In this document: positions 43,225 to 52,163 of the stretch, piece by piece
How the letters are laid out: each line of letters opens with the position of its first letter
Position numbering within the stretch: the stretch's first letter is position 1
Assembly: GCF_900104065.1 (NCBI RefSeq)
Contig: NZ_FNLC01000001.1
Coordinates: 620,001 to 684,000, forward strand
Direction: 5' to 3'
Origin: Natronobacterium texcoconense
GTDB taxonomy: Archaea > Halobacteriota > Halobacteria > Halobacteriales > Natrialbaceae
Length of the DNA: 64,000 bases
Notes under the pieces: model-generated
Told to the model about the DNA's origin: nothing
The model's input: only the letters and a program-made list of their open reading frames with translations
Databases searched by the model: none
Translations under genes and position numbers: made by a program

Positions 43225-43557
43225 ATGTCGAACAACCGCGTCGAGCAACTCGAGTCGACAGTAGCGGAACTCGAGTCGACGGTAGAGGGTCTAACGGACG
43301 AGCTTATCGAGGCGAAAGAGCGTATCCGCGTCCTCGAAGCCGAACTCGACACCGAGACGCCGACGCGTGTTCCGGAACGCCGGTCCGAGGGACAGATCGG
43401 AACGGACGAGTCGGAGACGCCGGAGACGTCGGCGGAAACCGATCTCGAGGACGTCACCGAGACGGACACGTCGGCCGAGACGAGCACGGAGGTCGTAACC
43501 GAGGACACTGGGGACGAAGCGGAAGACTCAGGTAGCGACGACATTATCGTTGCATAA
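43225..43557 (+). CDS. Small coiled-coil protein with acidic tail, first gene of the smc operon
   Basis: A 110-residue protein. Residues 1-45 have heptad spacing of Leu, Val and Ile (EQLESTVAELESTVEGL, then ELIEAKERIRVLEAEL), giving a coiled coil. The rest is a disordered tail of Thr, Glu, Ser and Asp ending in the hydrophobic DIIVA. It lies 65 bp ahead of smc on the same strand and has the only clear promoter of the set, so it is probably co-expressed with SMC and may interact with it. I do not recognise a named family for it. Confidence 0.82.
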   Translation: MSNNRVEQLESTVAELESTVEGLTDELIEAKERIRVLEAELDTETPTRVPERRSEGQIGTDESETPETSAETDLEDVTETDTSAETSTEVVTEDTGDEAEDSGSDDIIVA

Positions 43558-43622
43558 CTACCGATCGGGAGCCGTCCCGATCGACCGTCCACTGTCGCTC
43601 CCAGGGAGGGTTCGAGAAGAGA

Positions 43623-46600
43623 ATGTACATCAAGGCAGTCGTTCTGGACAATTTCAAGAGCTTCGGCCGGAAGACGAAGATTCCGTTCTATCAGGATTTC
43701 ACGGTCGTTACCGGTCCAAACGGCTCCGGCAAGTCGAACATCATCGACGCCGTGCTCTTCGCACTCGGTCTGGCCCGTACTCGCGGGATTCGCGCCGAGA
43801 AACTGACCGACCTCATCTACAACCCCGGTCACGAGGACGGCTCGAGTTCGAGCGGTCCGCGCGAGGCGACCGTCGAGGTCGTCCTCGACAACAGCGACGG
43901 CACGCTCACTCGCTCGCAGGTCGTCAACGCCGCCGGGAGCGAGGACGTCGGTGACGTCGACGAGATCCGCATCCGACGTCGGGTCAAGGAGACCGACGAC
44001 AACTACTACTCCTACTACTATCTCAACGACCGGTCGGTCAACCTCTCGGACATCCAGGAACTGCTGGCCCAGGCGGGCGTCACGCCGGAGGGGTACAACG
44101 TCGTCATGCAGGGCGACGTTACCGAGATCATCAACATGACTCCCCACTCCCGCCGGGAGATCATCGACGAAATCGCGGGCGTCGCGGAGTTCGACGCCAA
44201 GAAAGAGGACGCCTTCGAGGAACTCGAGATCGTCGAGGAACGAATCGACGAGGCCGAACTCCGCATCGAGGAGAAACGCGACCGCCTCGACCAGCTCGCA
44301 GACGAGCGCCGCCAGGCCATGCGATATCGCCGGCTGCGCCGCGAGAAAGAGGAGTACGAGGGCTACCAGAAAGCCAGCGAACTCGAGGAGAAACGCGAGG
44401 AACTCGAGACGACCCAGGCGAAAGTCGAGGAACTCGAGGACGAACTCGCCGACCTCCAGCGGGAACTCGACGAACGCGAAGGTCGCGTCGTTCGCCTCCA
44501 GGAGGATCTCGAGGATTTAAACGCCGAAATCGAGCGTAAGGGCGAGGACGAACAGCTCCGGATCAAAAGCGAGATCGAGGAGATCAAAGGCGAAATCTCG
44601 CGTCTCGAGGACAAGATCGAGGCCAGCGAGGAGACGATCGAGGAGGCCGAATCCGAGCGGCGCGAGGCGTTCGTGCAGATCGACCGCAAGCAGGAGACGA
44701 TCGAGGAACTCGAGGAGGAGATGCGCGAGCACAAACTCGAGAAGGCCTCGATCAAGACCGAGATCCAGGAACGCGAGGGGGAAAAAGAGCAACTCGAGGC
44801 CGAGATCGAGGCGGTCGACACCGAGTTCGACGAACTCAAGACTGAACTCGCCGAGCGCAAGTCCGATCTGGAGGACGCGAAAACCGAACGCAACGACCTC
44901 CAGCGCGAGCAGGACCGCCTGCTAGACGAAGCGCGCCGGCGCTCGAACGCGATCGACGAGAAAGCCGAGACGATCGAGGAGAAACGCGAAGAAATTCCCG
45001 AACTCGAGAGCCACAAGAGCGACCTCGAGCGGGAACTCGAGAAAGCCGAGAAGAATCGGGCGAACATCGCGGACGTCGTCGACGACCTGACGGAGAAAAA
45101 GCGTCGCATCCAGTCCGAGGTCGACGACCTCGACGACGAGATCCAGGCGAAACAACAGGAGTACGCCGAACTCGAGGCTAAAGCGAACGAGAGCGGCGAC
45201 TCCTCCTTCGGTCGTGCGGTGACGACGATCCTCAACTCGGGAATAAACGGCGTCCACGGTGCCGTCGCCCAGCTGGGATCGGTACCGGGCGAGTACGCCG
45301 TCGCCTGTGAGACCGCTGCAGGCGGCCGACTGGCGAACGTCGTCGTCGACGACGACGTGGTCGGCCAGCAGTGTATCGAACACCTCAAGTCGCGCAACGC
45401 CGGCCGTGCGACCTTCCTGCCGCTGACGGACATGAGCAAGCGGCGACTTCCGAGCAAGCCCTCGGACCCTGGCGTCGTCGGCTTCGCGTACAACCTCGTG
45501 GACTTCGACGACCAGTACGAAGGCGTCTTCTCGTACGTACTCGGTGATACGCTGGTCGTCGAGGACATCGAAACCGCTCGCTCGTACATGGGCGACTACC
45601 GGATGGTCACGCTGGACGGCGACCTGGTCGAAAAGAGTGGCGCGATGACCGGCGGTTCGGGCGGCGGCTCGCGGTACTCGTTTACCGACAGCGGCGAGGG
45701 CCGACTCGAGCGCGTCGCAAAACAGATCACGGAACTGCAGGAGGAACGCAACTCGCTTCGTGACGATCTCCGAGACGTCGAGGAGCGACTCGACGACGCC
45801 CGCGACCGCAAGACCGACGCGGCCGACGAGGTGCGCTCGCTCGAAAGCGAGATCGAGAGTCTCGAAGACGACCGCGAGTCTATCGAAAACGAGATCGAGG
45901 AACTCGAGACCGAACTCGAGGACCTCGAGGACGAACGCGAATCCGTCGACGAACGGATGAACGAGATCGCGGCCGAGATCGACGAGAAGACCGACGAGAT
46001 CGAGGAGATCGAAGGCGAGATCGAGGAACTCGAGACCGAACTCGAGGATTCGAAGATTCCGGAACTGACCGAACAGATCGAGGAGCTCGAGGGCGAGATC
46101 GACGAGCGCGAGGATCGGATCGCGGAGATCGACGGTAAACTCAACGAACTGAGCCTCGAGAAGGAGTACGCCGAGGACGCGATCGAGGATCTCCACGACG
46201 ACATCGAGACCGCCCAGAACCGGAAGGCCGAGCACGAAGAGCGCATCGAGGAGTACGAAGAACAGATCGCGGAGAAACGTGGCTCCCTCGAGGAGAAACG
46301 CGAAGCGGTCGAAGAGCTCGAGGCCGAACTCGCCGAACTCAAAGAGGACCGCAGCGAACTCAAAGAGGACCTCGCCGAGGCTCGGAAAGAACGCGACGAG
46401 CAACAGTCCAGGGTCGATACGGTCGAGAGCAAACTCGAGGGCGAACGCGAACGCGTCGACGAACTCGAGTGGGAGATCGAGAGCTTGGAATCCGAGGTTG
46501 GCGACTACGATCCCGAGGACGTCCCCGACCACGAGACGGTCCTCGAGATGATCGACCTCCTGCAGGCCGACATGGAGGCGATGGAGCCGGTGAACATGCT

Positions 46601-47207
46601 GGCGATCGACGAGTACGACGAGGTCCGCGAAGATCTCGACGAACTCGAGGACGGGAAGGCGACGCTGGTCGAGGAGGCCGAGGAGATCCGCAGCCGGATC
46701 GAGGAGTACGAGACCCAGAAGAAAAAGACGTTCATGGACTCCTACGAGGCGATCGCCGAGCAGTTCACCGAGATCTTCGAACGGCTCTCGGAGGGAACCG
46801 GCTCGCTCCACCTCGAGAACGAGGAGGATCCGTTCGACGGCGGGCTGACGATGAAGGCCCAGCCTGGAGACAAGCCGATCCAGCGCCTCGACGCGATGTC
46901 CGGCGGGGAGAAGTCCCTGACCGCACTCGCTTTCATCTTCGCGATCCAGCGACACAACCCGGCACCGTTCTACGCGTTAGACGAAGTCGACGCCTTCCTC
47001 GACGCCGTCAACGCCGAGCGGATCGGCCAGATGGTCGAGGAACTGGCCGGCGAAGCCCAGTTCGTCGTCGTCTCGCATCGCTCGGCGATGCTCGACCGCT
47101 CCGAGCGAGCGATCGGCGTGACGATGCAACAGGACAACGTCAGCGCGGTGACGGGCATCGACCTGAGCGACGACAGTGAGACCGAGGAGGTGCCGGTCAG
47201 TGACTAG
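43623..47207 (+). CDS. smc: Chromosome segregation protein SMC
   Basis: A 1,194-residue SMC ATPase that organises and segregates chromosomes as a dimer. The N-terminal head has Walker A GPNGSGKSN with K37 and the family start YIKAVVLDNFKSFG. Long acidic coiled coils follow on either side of a hinge at about residues 525-690 containing GRLANVVVDDD and the SGAMTGGSGGGSRYSF loop. The C-terminal head has the signature LDAMSGGEKSLTALAF and Walker B FYALDEVDAFLD. The length and domain order are normal. scpA overlaps its stop, as in other archaeal condensin operons. Confidence 0.97.
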   Translation: MYIKAVVLDNFKSFGRKTKIPFYQDFTVVTGPNGSGKSNIIDAVLFALGLARTRGIRAEKLTDLIYNPGHEDGSSSSGPREATVEVVLDNSDGTLTRSQVVNAAGSEDVGDVDEIRIRRRVKETDDNYYSYYYLNDRSVNLSDIQELLAQAGVTPEGYNVVMQGDVTEIINMTPHSRREIIDEIAGVAEFDAKKEDAFEELEIVEERIDEAELRIEEKRDRLDQLADERRQAMRYRRLRREKEEYEGYQKASELEEKREELETTQAKVEELEDELADLQRELDEREGRVVRLQEDLEDLNAEIERKGEDEQLRIKSEIEEIKGEISRLEDKIEASEETIEEAESERREAFVQIDRKQETIEELEEEMREHKLEKASIKTEIQEREGEKEQLEAEIEAVDTEFDELKTELAERKSDLEDAKTERNDLQREQDRLLDEARRRSNAIDEKAETIEEKREEIPELESHKSDLERELEKAEKNRANIADVVDDLTEKKRRIQSEVDDLDDEIQAKQQEYAELEAKANESGDSSFGRAVTTILNSGINGVHGAVAQLGSVPGEYAVACETAAGGRLANVVVDDDVVGQQCIEHLKSRNAGRATFLPLTDMSKRRLPSKPSDPGVVGFAYNLVDFDDQYEGVFSYVLGDTLVVEDIETARSYMGDYRMVTLDGDLVEKSGAMTGGSGGGSRYSFTDSGEGRLERVAKQITELQEERNSLRDDLRDVEERLDDARDRKTDAADEVRSLESEIESLEDDRESIENEIEELETELEDLEDERESVDERMNEIAAEIDEKTDEIEEIEGEIEELETELEDSKIPELTEQIEELEGEIDEREDRIAEIDGKLNELSLEKEYAEDAIEDLHDDIETAQNRKAEHEERIEEYEEQIAEKRGSLEEKREAVEELEAELAELKEDRSELKEDLAEARKERDEQQSRVDTVESKLEGERERVDELEWEIESLESEVGDYDPEDVPDHETVLEMIDLLQADMEAMEPVNMLAIDEYDEVREDLDELEDGKATLVEEAEEIRSRIEEYETQKKKTFMDSYEAIAEQFTEIFERLSEGTGSLHLENEEDPFDGGLTMKAQPGDKPIQRLDAMSGGEKSLTALAFIFAIQRHNPAPFYALDEVDAFLDAVNAERIGQMVEELAGEAQFVVVSHRSAMLDRSERAIGVTMQQDNVSAVTGIDLSDDSETEEVPVSD

Positions 47208-48237
47208 GGAGTCACGAGGGGACCCAGAGACGACGGGTGGAGAGCAAAGTGACTCGCCCGTGGACCGCGACGAATTCTACACGGACGGCGGGGAGGACAT
47301 CCCGCTGAACATCGCCGGTCACGAGGACCGCGAACGACCTGGCGAGTCGGACGACGAGGATGAGCCCGGTCCCGAAGAATCGGTACTCGAGTTCTCCGAG
47401 GACGAGGCCCTCGACGAGGAGACGGACGACGACGAGGTCGAACCCGTCGAACTGCTCGTCCAGCTCGCGAAAGACGGCGAGATCGATCCCTGGGACATCG
47501 ACATCGTCCACGTCACTGACCGGTTCCTCGACGCCCTCGACGAGGCCGACCTCCGCACCTCGGGCCGGGCGCTGTTCTACGCGAGCGTCCTCCTGCGGAT
47601 GAAAAGCGACGAACTGTTCGCCTCGGACGACCCCGACGACGAGGAGGAGCTTCCACCCTGGGAGGCAGCCTTCGCGGACGACGACCCGTCCGTCGACGAC
47701 GGTGACGATGCCGGACCAGGGTTCGACCCCGTCGAGAACCTCGAGGCCGAGATGGAGCGTCGCCTCGAGCGCAAGCACGCCCGTGGGAAACCCGAGACGC
47801 TCGACGAACTCGTCCGGGACCTCCGCAGCGCCGAACGCGATAGCTGGTGGAAGGAATCCCGGAGCTACGACACGAGCGACTCGCCGAGCGGCTACAACCG
47901 GGGCGTTCAGGAACTGAGCTACCATGCAGAAGACGGTGGCCGCGCCGGTGACGAACCCTCGAGCGACGACGTCACTCACACGACCCACGAGGAAGACATC
48001 GAGACCGTCATCGACGACGTCGAGGACGCACTCGAGAGCCAGTACGAGAAGGGACGCGACGAGGTGCTGTACGCCGAGATCGACCAGGTCGGCGGCTCGC
48101 GCGTAATGACCTACCTGGCGTTGCTCTTTCTCGCCCACCGTGGCCGGGTAACCCTCGAGCAGGACGAACTGTTCGACGACCTCTGGGTCCAGCAGGTGAC
48201 GGTGGAGGCGGAGGCCGAAGAAGCGATCGCGGACTGA
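47200..48237 (+). CDS. scpA: Segregation and condensation protein A (kleisin)
   Basis: A 345-residue kleisin that bridges SMC heads. The core has the ScpA pattern VELLVQLAKDGEIDPWDIDIVHVTDRFL near residue 85, an ALFYASVLLRMKSDELF helix, and a C-terminal winged helix (AEIDQVGGSRVMTYLALLFLAHRGRVTLEQ). The N-terminal 75 residues and the middle are acidic linkers, as usual in haloarchaea. A GTG start overlapping the last eight bases of smc (GTGACTAG) is chosen, which implies translational coupling. No scpB is seen downstream. Confidence 0.93.
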   Translation: MTRESRGDPETTGGEQSDSPVDRDEFYTDGGEDIPLNIAGHEDRERPGESDDEDEPGPEESVLEFSEDEALDEETDDDEVEPVELLVQLAKDGEIDPWDIDIVHVTDRFLDALDEADLRTSGRALFYASVLLRMKSDELFASDDPDDEEELPPWEAAFADDDPSVDDGDDAGPGFDPVENLEAEMERRLERKHARGKPETLDELVRDLRSAERDSWWKESRSYDTSDSPSGYNRGVQELSYHAEDGGRAGDEPSSDDVTHTTHEEDIETVIDDVEDALESQYEKGRDEVLYAEIDQVGGSRVMTYLALLFLAHRGRVTLEQDELFDDLWVQQVTVEAEAEEAIAD

Positions 48238-48512
48238 CGGTTGTGACGGGATTTACGAACTGCTAGCTGGCTGATAACAGGGGAGCCGCAACTCCACCGT
48301 GACCAGTTCGACCGTTTTCACCGATCAGGGCGGTCTCGGCACCCGCTCGATCGTCCTCCTCCTATCGGCCAGTATCTTTCATGAACTTTTATGTAGTAGT
48401 GGTTCGTAGCCGGTGGTACATGATCCACACGTCGGTCGTACGTGCCGTAGTACTCTTCTAACCCACTCGAGACGACGTATCGCTTCACGACGATATCCAC
48501 ACCCGACCGACA
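48238..48512. other. Intergenic region after scpA
   Basis: A 275-bp region with no supported gene. An AT-rich stretch CTTTCATGAACTTTTATGTAG near 48375-48396 contains TATA-like sequence on the plus strand, which may drive the small gene at 48513 with a leader of about 100 bases. Confidence 0.4.
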
Positions 48513-48737
48513 ATGAGTACACGAAACTACCAGACCCAGACCCAGACCCAGTCCCGTTCGCCCATCGACCGACCACAGCCATCCGAAACAGCCGCGACCA
48601 GTGCTGACACTCGACCAGTTACCGAGTCCGCACCAGCGACTTTCTCCCACCGGAACACGCAGCGACTCGAGAACCTGATCGACGAGTTCAACGCTTCCTT
48701 TGCGGATTCCCGGACGTCCTCGTCGACGGAACCGTAA
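48513..48737 (+). CDS. Possible small hypothetical protein
   Basis: A 74-codon frame beginning at ATG (MSTRNYQTQ). It has a Gln/Thr repeat at the start, a Ser/Thr/Pro-rich middle, and a helix-like segment RNTQRLENLIDEFNASF near residue 47. The C-terminal helix and acid-neutral composition are protein-like, but there is no recognised family and no good promoter at leaderless distance. A frame on the other strand across the same DNA is Gly/Arg/Cys-rich and less plausible. Treat as tentative. Confidence 0.4.
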   Translation: MSTRNYQTQTQTQSRSPIDRPQPSETAATSADTRPVTESAPATFSHRNTQRLENLIDEFNASFADSRTSSSTEP

Positions 48738-48899
48738 GGACGGCTGACGAACGCCTTTACTGACGCAGACACCCTCGAGCGGCGAGACTGCCAGGCCCGT
48801 CGCAACTGACGAGTCTGGAGACGTTCTGCCGAATTCACTTAAAGCGTGGCGTATTTCACGCACAGAATAACGCGAGTTCGTCGAATCGGTATCGACGTA

Positions 48900-49754
48900 A
48901 TGGTGACCGGAGGTGACGGCGACGATCGTCGCCCGACTCGACGACTGCTTCTTCGCTCAGTCGGCGTCGCCGGGAGCCTGTCGGCCGTCAGCGGCGTCGG
49001 CTCGTTCGTACGTGACCGATCGTTCGACGACAGCGACGGCGACGGCATTCCCGACGAGACGAAACAGTCGACGTCGTTTCATCGCCGCCTGCGATCGATC
49101 TTCGGCAATCAGTTCGGCGGACTCGAGGTCGGCCGTCCCGAACTCCTGCTCGACGTCAGATACGTCGGCGATACGTCGATCTACCCGGTGACGAAACGGA
49201 CGATCGTCGATCTGCTTCGCACCCACGGAATTCACGCCCAGTGGCTCGATTACCCGACTCGATACGACGCCGAGACGATTTCGGAACAGTACGGCGGCAC
49301 CGTCAAGAATCTACTCTGGGGTCGGAACAGTTTCTACAGCGAAGAGGTCGAAAATGCACTCAAAAACGTCGCACTCCAGTTGCTCGTGGTCCCGGGCTCG
49401 ACGGCGACGTCCGACGAAGGCCGGATCTACAGCCACTGGATGGACGCCGCAGGCGGCGGCGTCGACGGCTACGTCAACGGGTTCAGTCTCGGCAACCGCG
49501 CCGTCGTCGCTGACCGCGAAGATCGACTCGAGGAAGCCGCCCTCGTCCTGCACGAGATCGCACATCTCGTGCTCTGTCACGACAACGACCCCGAAAACAC
49601 GGGCGTGATGGGGACCGCTGAGGAGGTCGACCTGATGGACCACGAGTGGGAGCAGTTCCGAAACGGACTCGACAACGTCCGGGACACGACCGGCTACGAC
49701 CTGATCTTCCGGCCGTGTCTCTGGGAGGAGAATCTGTCTGCAGTCCTCGAGTAG
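48900..49754 (+). CDS. Tat-exported HExxH metallopeptidase-like protein
   Basis: A 284-residue secreted protein. The N-terminus has a twin-arginine motif (PTRRLLLRSVGVAGS) and hydrophobic core. Residues about 43-54 contain a calcium-binding, thrombospondin-type-3-like element DDSDGDGIPDE. A zinc-protease helix LHEIAHLVLCHD lies near residue 220, giving the HExxH motif with a further His three residues later. The middle is a mixed region with DVRYVGDTS. It would act outside the membrane on peptides or surface proteins, but no close family is recognised. The start is the ATG before the Tat signal; an in-frame upstream ATG adds 18 basic residues. The last gene before the AT-rich boundary. Confidence 0.8.
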   Translation: MVTGGDGDDRRPTRRLLLRSVGVAGSLSAVSGVGSFVRDRSFDDSDGDGIPDETKQSTSFHRRLRSIFGNQFGGLEVGRPELLLDVRYVGDTSIYPVTKRTIVDLLRTHGIHAQWLDYPTRYDAETISEQYGGTVKNLLWGRNSFYSEEVENALKNVALQLLVVPGSTATSDEGRIYSHWMDAAGGGVDGYVNGFSLGNRAVVADREDRLEEAALVLHEIAHLVLCHDNDPENTGVMGTAEEVDLMDHEWEQFRNGLDNVRDTTGYDLIFRPCLWEENLSAVLE

Positions 49755-50714
49755 TACAGTGGGAAAGCGTCTTGGCCGGGACGTGTGTAGACTCGAGTGG
49801 CCGATGACGATGCACCCGCTCCGAGCCGGACTCGGCACCCGGTGACGACGAGCCCTATGAGTGCCGAGGCCTCATAACTGACGTTAGTATTTACGAGATG
49901 AATGGACTAGAGTCTAACGGTTATTTAAAGGCAGAAAGCATCCGTCAAATCCGGATGTGAATCTGTTAACAATGGTGACAGTGCAAAGCCAGATCCATGT
50001 GCGTCTATAGGATGATCGCGGTACGATCGTAGAACTCCAAGGAGCTACGCCGCGACTTTCGAAGTACGACAGGGAATTGGTCAATTTTACAGGATTAGTC
50101 ACTCTTCAAAATAATATATTAAGAAATCCATATAGTTCAACCGGGAACTAATATTGGTTAAAAATCACAAAGGGTGAAAAAGACACTGCTCCATATCTGT
50201 ATTTGAGAAGATACAATCACACATATAGCAGAAAGATGATGAACTGAAAATGCTGTAGAACTCATACTGATCTTCAAAGAAGAACGCATCACCCCCAAAG
50301 AAAATTCCAAACTCATTCCTCTGCAGTAATCCTATGCATCGATACGGTGGAATTCTCATTTCCTGATCCAGACTCTAACACGTACCAAATAGCCACTATG
50401 TCAGTCGGCTATAGTGGAACAAAAATATTTTATACTAGGTAATCAGAACCCCCTCTTCACCCACCACTCGGAGCAAACTAACTACTACAAACCAAACATC
50501 ACCTCCCATTTACTACTAACTTCAGACATAAACCGCTGACTGATACATTATGGTCGAAACGGCCACTAACAGGCCCCACAAGCCCTGACGAAGAAAAATT
50601 CAAATACTAATATCGGAATTTTTATATCATTTCCCGCCGACAGTTAGAACTGTGAATCACGATGAGAAGGTAATCGGTAAACCCGGCCGACCAGACACCT
50701 GCCCCGTCCAAAGA

Positions 50715-50726
50715 CCAGGATCCTGG
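50715..50726. repeat. Perfect 12-bp palindrome upstream of the foreign operon
   Basis: CCAGGATCCTGG is an exact palindrome about 225 bases ahead of the first operon gene. It could be a regulator site for one of the winged-helix proteins, but a 12-bp palindrome may also occur by chance. Confidence 0.5.
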
Positions 50727-50805
50727 GATGGCCGGTACCCACGAGAGCGTACGTATACACCCTGCGGGACTACATAGGGGTCTATGCGTCCGGAGCGCAA
50801 TAACA

Positions 50806-50830
50806 CTTCGCACTTCACACAGTGACGAAG
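50806..50830 (+). repeat. Bulged hairpin upstream of the foreign operon
   Basis: CTTCGCACT and AGTG-A-CGAAG pair over nine bases with one bulged A and a six-base loop. The element lies about 120 bases ahead of the start at 50947, inside the presumed leader or promoter region. Confidence 0.5.
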
Positions 50831-50946
50831 AATTGCGCGATAACGTTCTCCACGACGGCACAATCTTCCGAATGATTTCCCATACCCGCTGCTGAACTAC
50901 GCAGCCAATAAGAGCGAACCAACGGCCCGACGCGCACCCACCGAGC

Positions 50947-52116
50947 ATGTACAAGTCCATCGATTTCTATGACCTCGCGCCCCCGGAACAACGCCAACTG
51001 ATCCGGAACCGGCGAGTAGCAACAACAAACCAGTTGCTACGGGAGATTCCAGACGGAGAGCCACCGATCCGGGTGTTTGAACAGTCGGTTGAGGAGCTGA
51101 TTCTCGATCGCCTGGAACAGGGTCGATACTCCAACGCCGAACTGGCAGCAGAGTTAAGCATCCAAGAGATGGACGTCCGCCGTATCGTCAACAAGTACCG
51201 ACGGCGCGGCACTGACGACCTCACCAACGAATCGTTCAAATACAATCTTTTGACCGCACGTGATGGCGTGATCCGCGTGAAAGATATCGAGGGCAATGCG
51301 TTTTACTACACGATCGAAAAGATCCCGTTCTTCGCCCGGATCGTCGACCCCACACTTGGAGTCTCCCTCCTAAACATCCACGAACGGATGCAAAACTTCC
51401 CCCGACTCGCCGATCACATCCCCGCAGGCAAAGCATCCGACCTTGACGAGACCTACGCAGTCCTGATCGGGGACTTCTGGGACATCGACCCACAGGAAGT
51501 GTTCGACTTCATCACCGACTTCGACCGAGAATACATCGACACCGCACTGATGCCGTTCCCAGTCGTCGACGCCACAGACGAATACGACCGCGTCACCACA
51601 CGATTCAAACAACACAGCGATATCCACAACTGGTACCGTAACCCAGAGAAATCGATCAACACAGTCGGCGAAGACTTCACAGACGTCGCCGAACGCGGAA
51701 ATCCCGGAATCCGCATGTACCAGCTCACCCACATCGAACTCGCTGACCTCCTGTGGTACGCCGAAACCACCGACCCCGCACTACTCCGATCCATCAACAA
51801 CTGGGCCGACACCATCGTCGACTCACTCCACCCCGACACCGACACCACCGATGACTACCAGACCACCGCCGAGACACCAACAGACACGATAACCATCGAA
51901 GATGAGGTCCTCTCCGTCCTCGGTGAGGAATTTCAAACACCCGACGAAGTCTTCGAGTCGCTTCCCGGTATGGTCCAGACCGAAACCACACCCGACGAAG
52001 TCCACGACTCACTCGAACTCCTCGCCGGACTCGGTATCATCAAAAAAGAGACGCGAAACGACACCACCGAATACAACGCAGACACCGGCACAGTCTCCCG
52101 CGAATCAGTCTTGTAA
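50947..52116 (+). CDS. Winged-helix-like protein, first gene of the candidate defence operon
   Basis: A 389-residue protein that I do not recognise. Residues about 45-88 (VEELILDRLEQGRYSNAELA, then IQEMDVRRIVNKYRRRG) form a helix-turn-helix-like unit. The middle (about 90-290) is alpha/beta with a DFWDIDPQEVFDFI segment. Residues about 318-370 (EVLSVLGEEFQTPDEVFESL, then SLELLAGLGIIKKE) make a second winged-helix-like unit. It may sense or bind DNA for the downstream ATPase and helicase, or regulate the operon. The ATG start follows an AT-poor leader; 47 bp separate it from the next gene. GAA and ACC codons dominate, unlike the core genome. Confidence 0.85.
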   Translation: MYKSIDFYDLAPPEQRQLIRNRRVATTNQLLREIPDGEPPIRVFEQSVEELILDRLEQGRYSNAELAAELSIQEMDVRRIVNKYRRRGTDDLTNESFKYNLLTARDGVIRVKDIEGNAFYYTIEKIPFFARIVDPTLGVSLLNIHERMQNFPRLADHIPAGKASDLDETYAVLIGDFWDIDPQEVFDFITDFDREYIDTALMPFPVVDATDEYDRVTTRFKQHSDIHNWYRNPEKSINTVGEDFTDVAERGNPGIRMYQLTHIELADLLWYAETTDPALLRSINNWADTIVDSLHPDTDTTDDYQTTAETPTDTITIEDEVLSVLGEEFQTPDEVFESLPGMVQTETTPDEVHDSLELLAGLGIIKKETRNDTTEYNADTGTVSRESVL

Positions 52117-52163
52117 CCCATCAGACTGACACCTGAACGATCAACACACCACAATACTCACAC

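Larger units (their letters stand above)
49755..50946. other. AT-rich, gene-poor region at the boundary of a foreign-looking operon
   Basis: About 1.2 kb without a convincing gene. From 49,880 to 50,640 the DNA is much more AT-rich than elsewhere, with many stops in all frames. A short stretch at 50011-50151 reads as plausible protein (TIVELQGATPRLSKYD) but opens directly after a stop and has no start, so it may be a decayed gene. The last 300 bp (50,640-50,946) are GC-rich again and hold a 12-bp palindrome and a hairpin before the operon; a TATA-like TTTTTATAT sits at 50,620-50,628. No tRNA, integrase or direct-repeat att site was found. Confidence 0.6.

Noticed and set aside
44922-46955. 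677-codon minus-strand frame opposite smc
   Set aside because: Leu/Phe-rich mirror of GAG/GAC-rich coiled coil in smc.
48318-48863. 181-codon minus-strand frame after scpA
   Set aside because: Gly/Arg/Cys-rich and runs into the metallopeptidase promoter; only a short part looks protein-like, with no recognised fold.
49914-50359. Two short minus-strand frames in the AT-rich region
   Set aside because: Considered as transposase fragments, but I see no DDE or zinc-ribbon motif, and their composition is Phe/Cys/Ser-rich as expected for random AT-rich DNA.
50622-50960. 112-codon minus-strand frame ahead of the operon
   Set aside because: It overlaps the start of the first operon gene and is Trp/Cys-rich without pattern.
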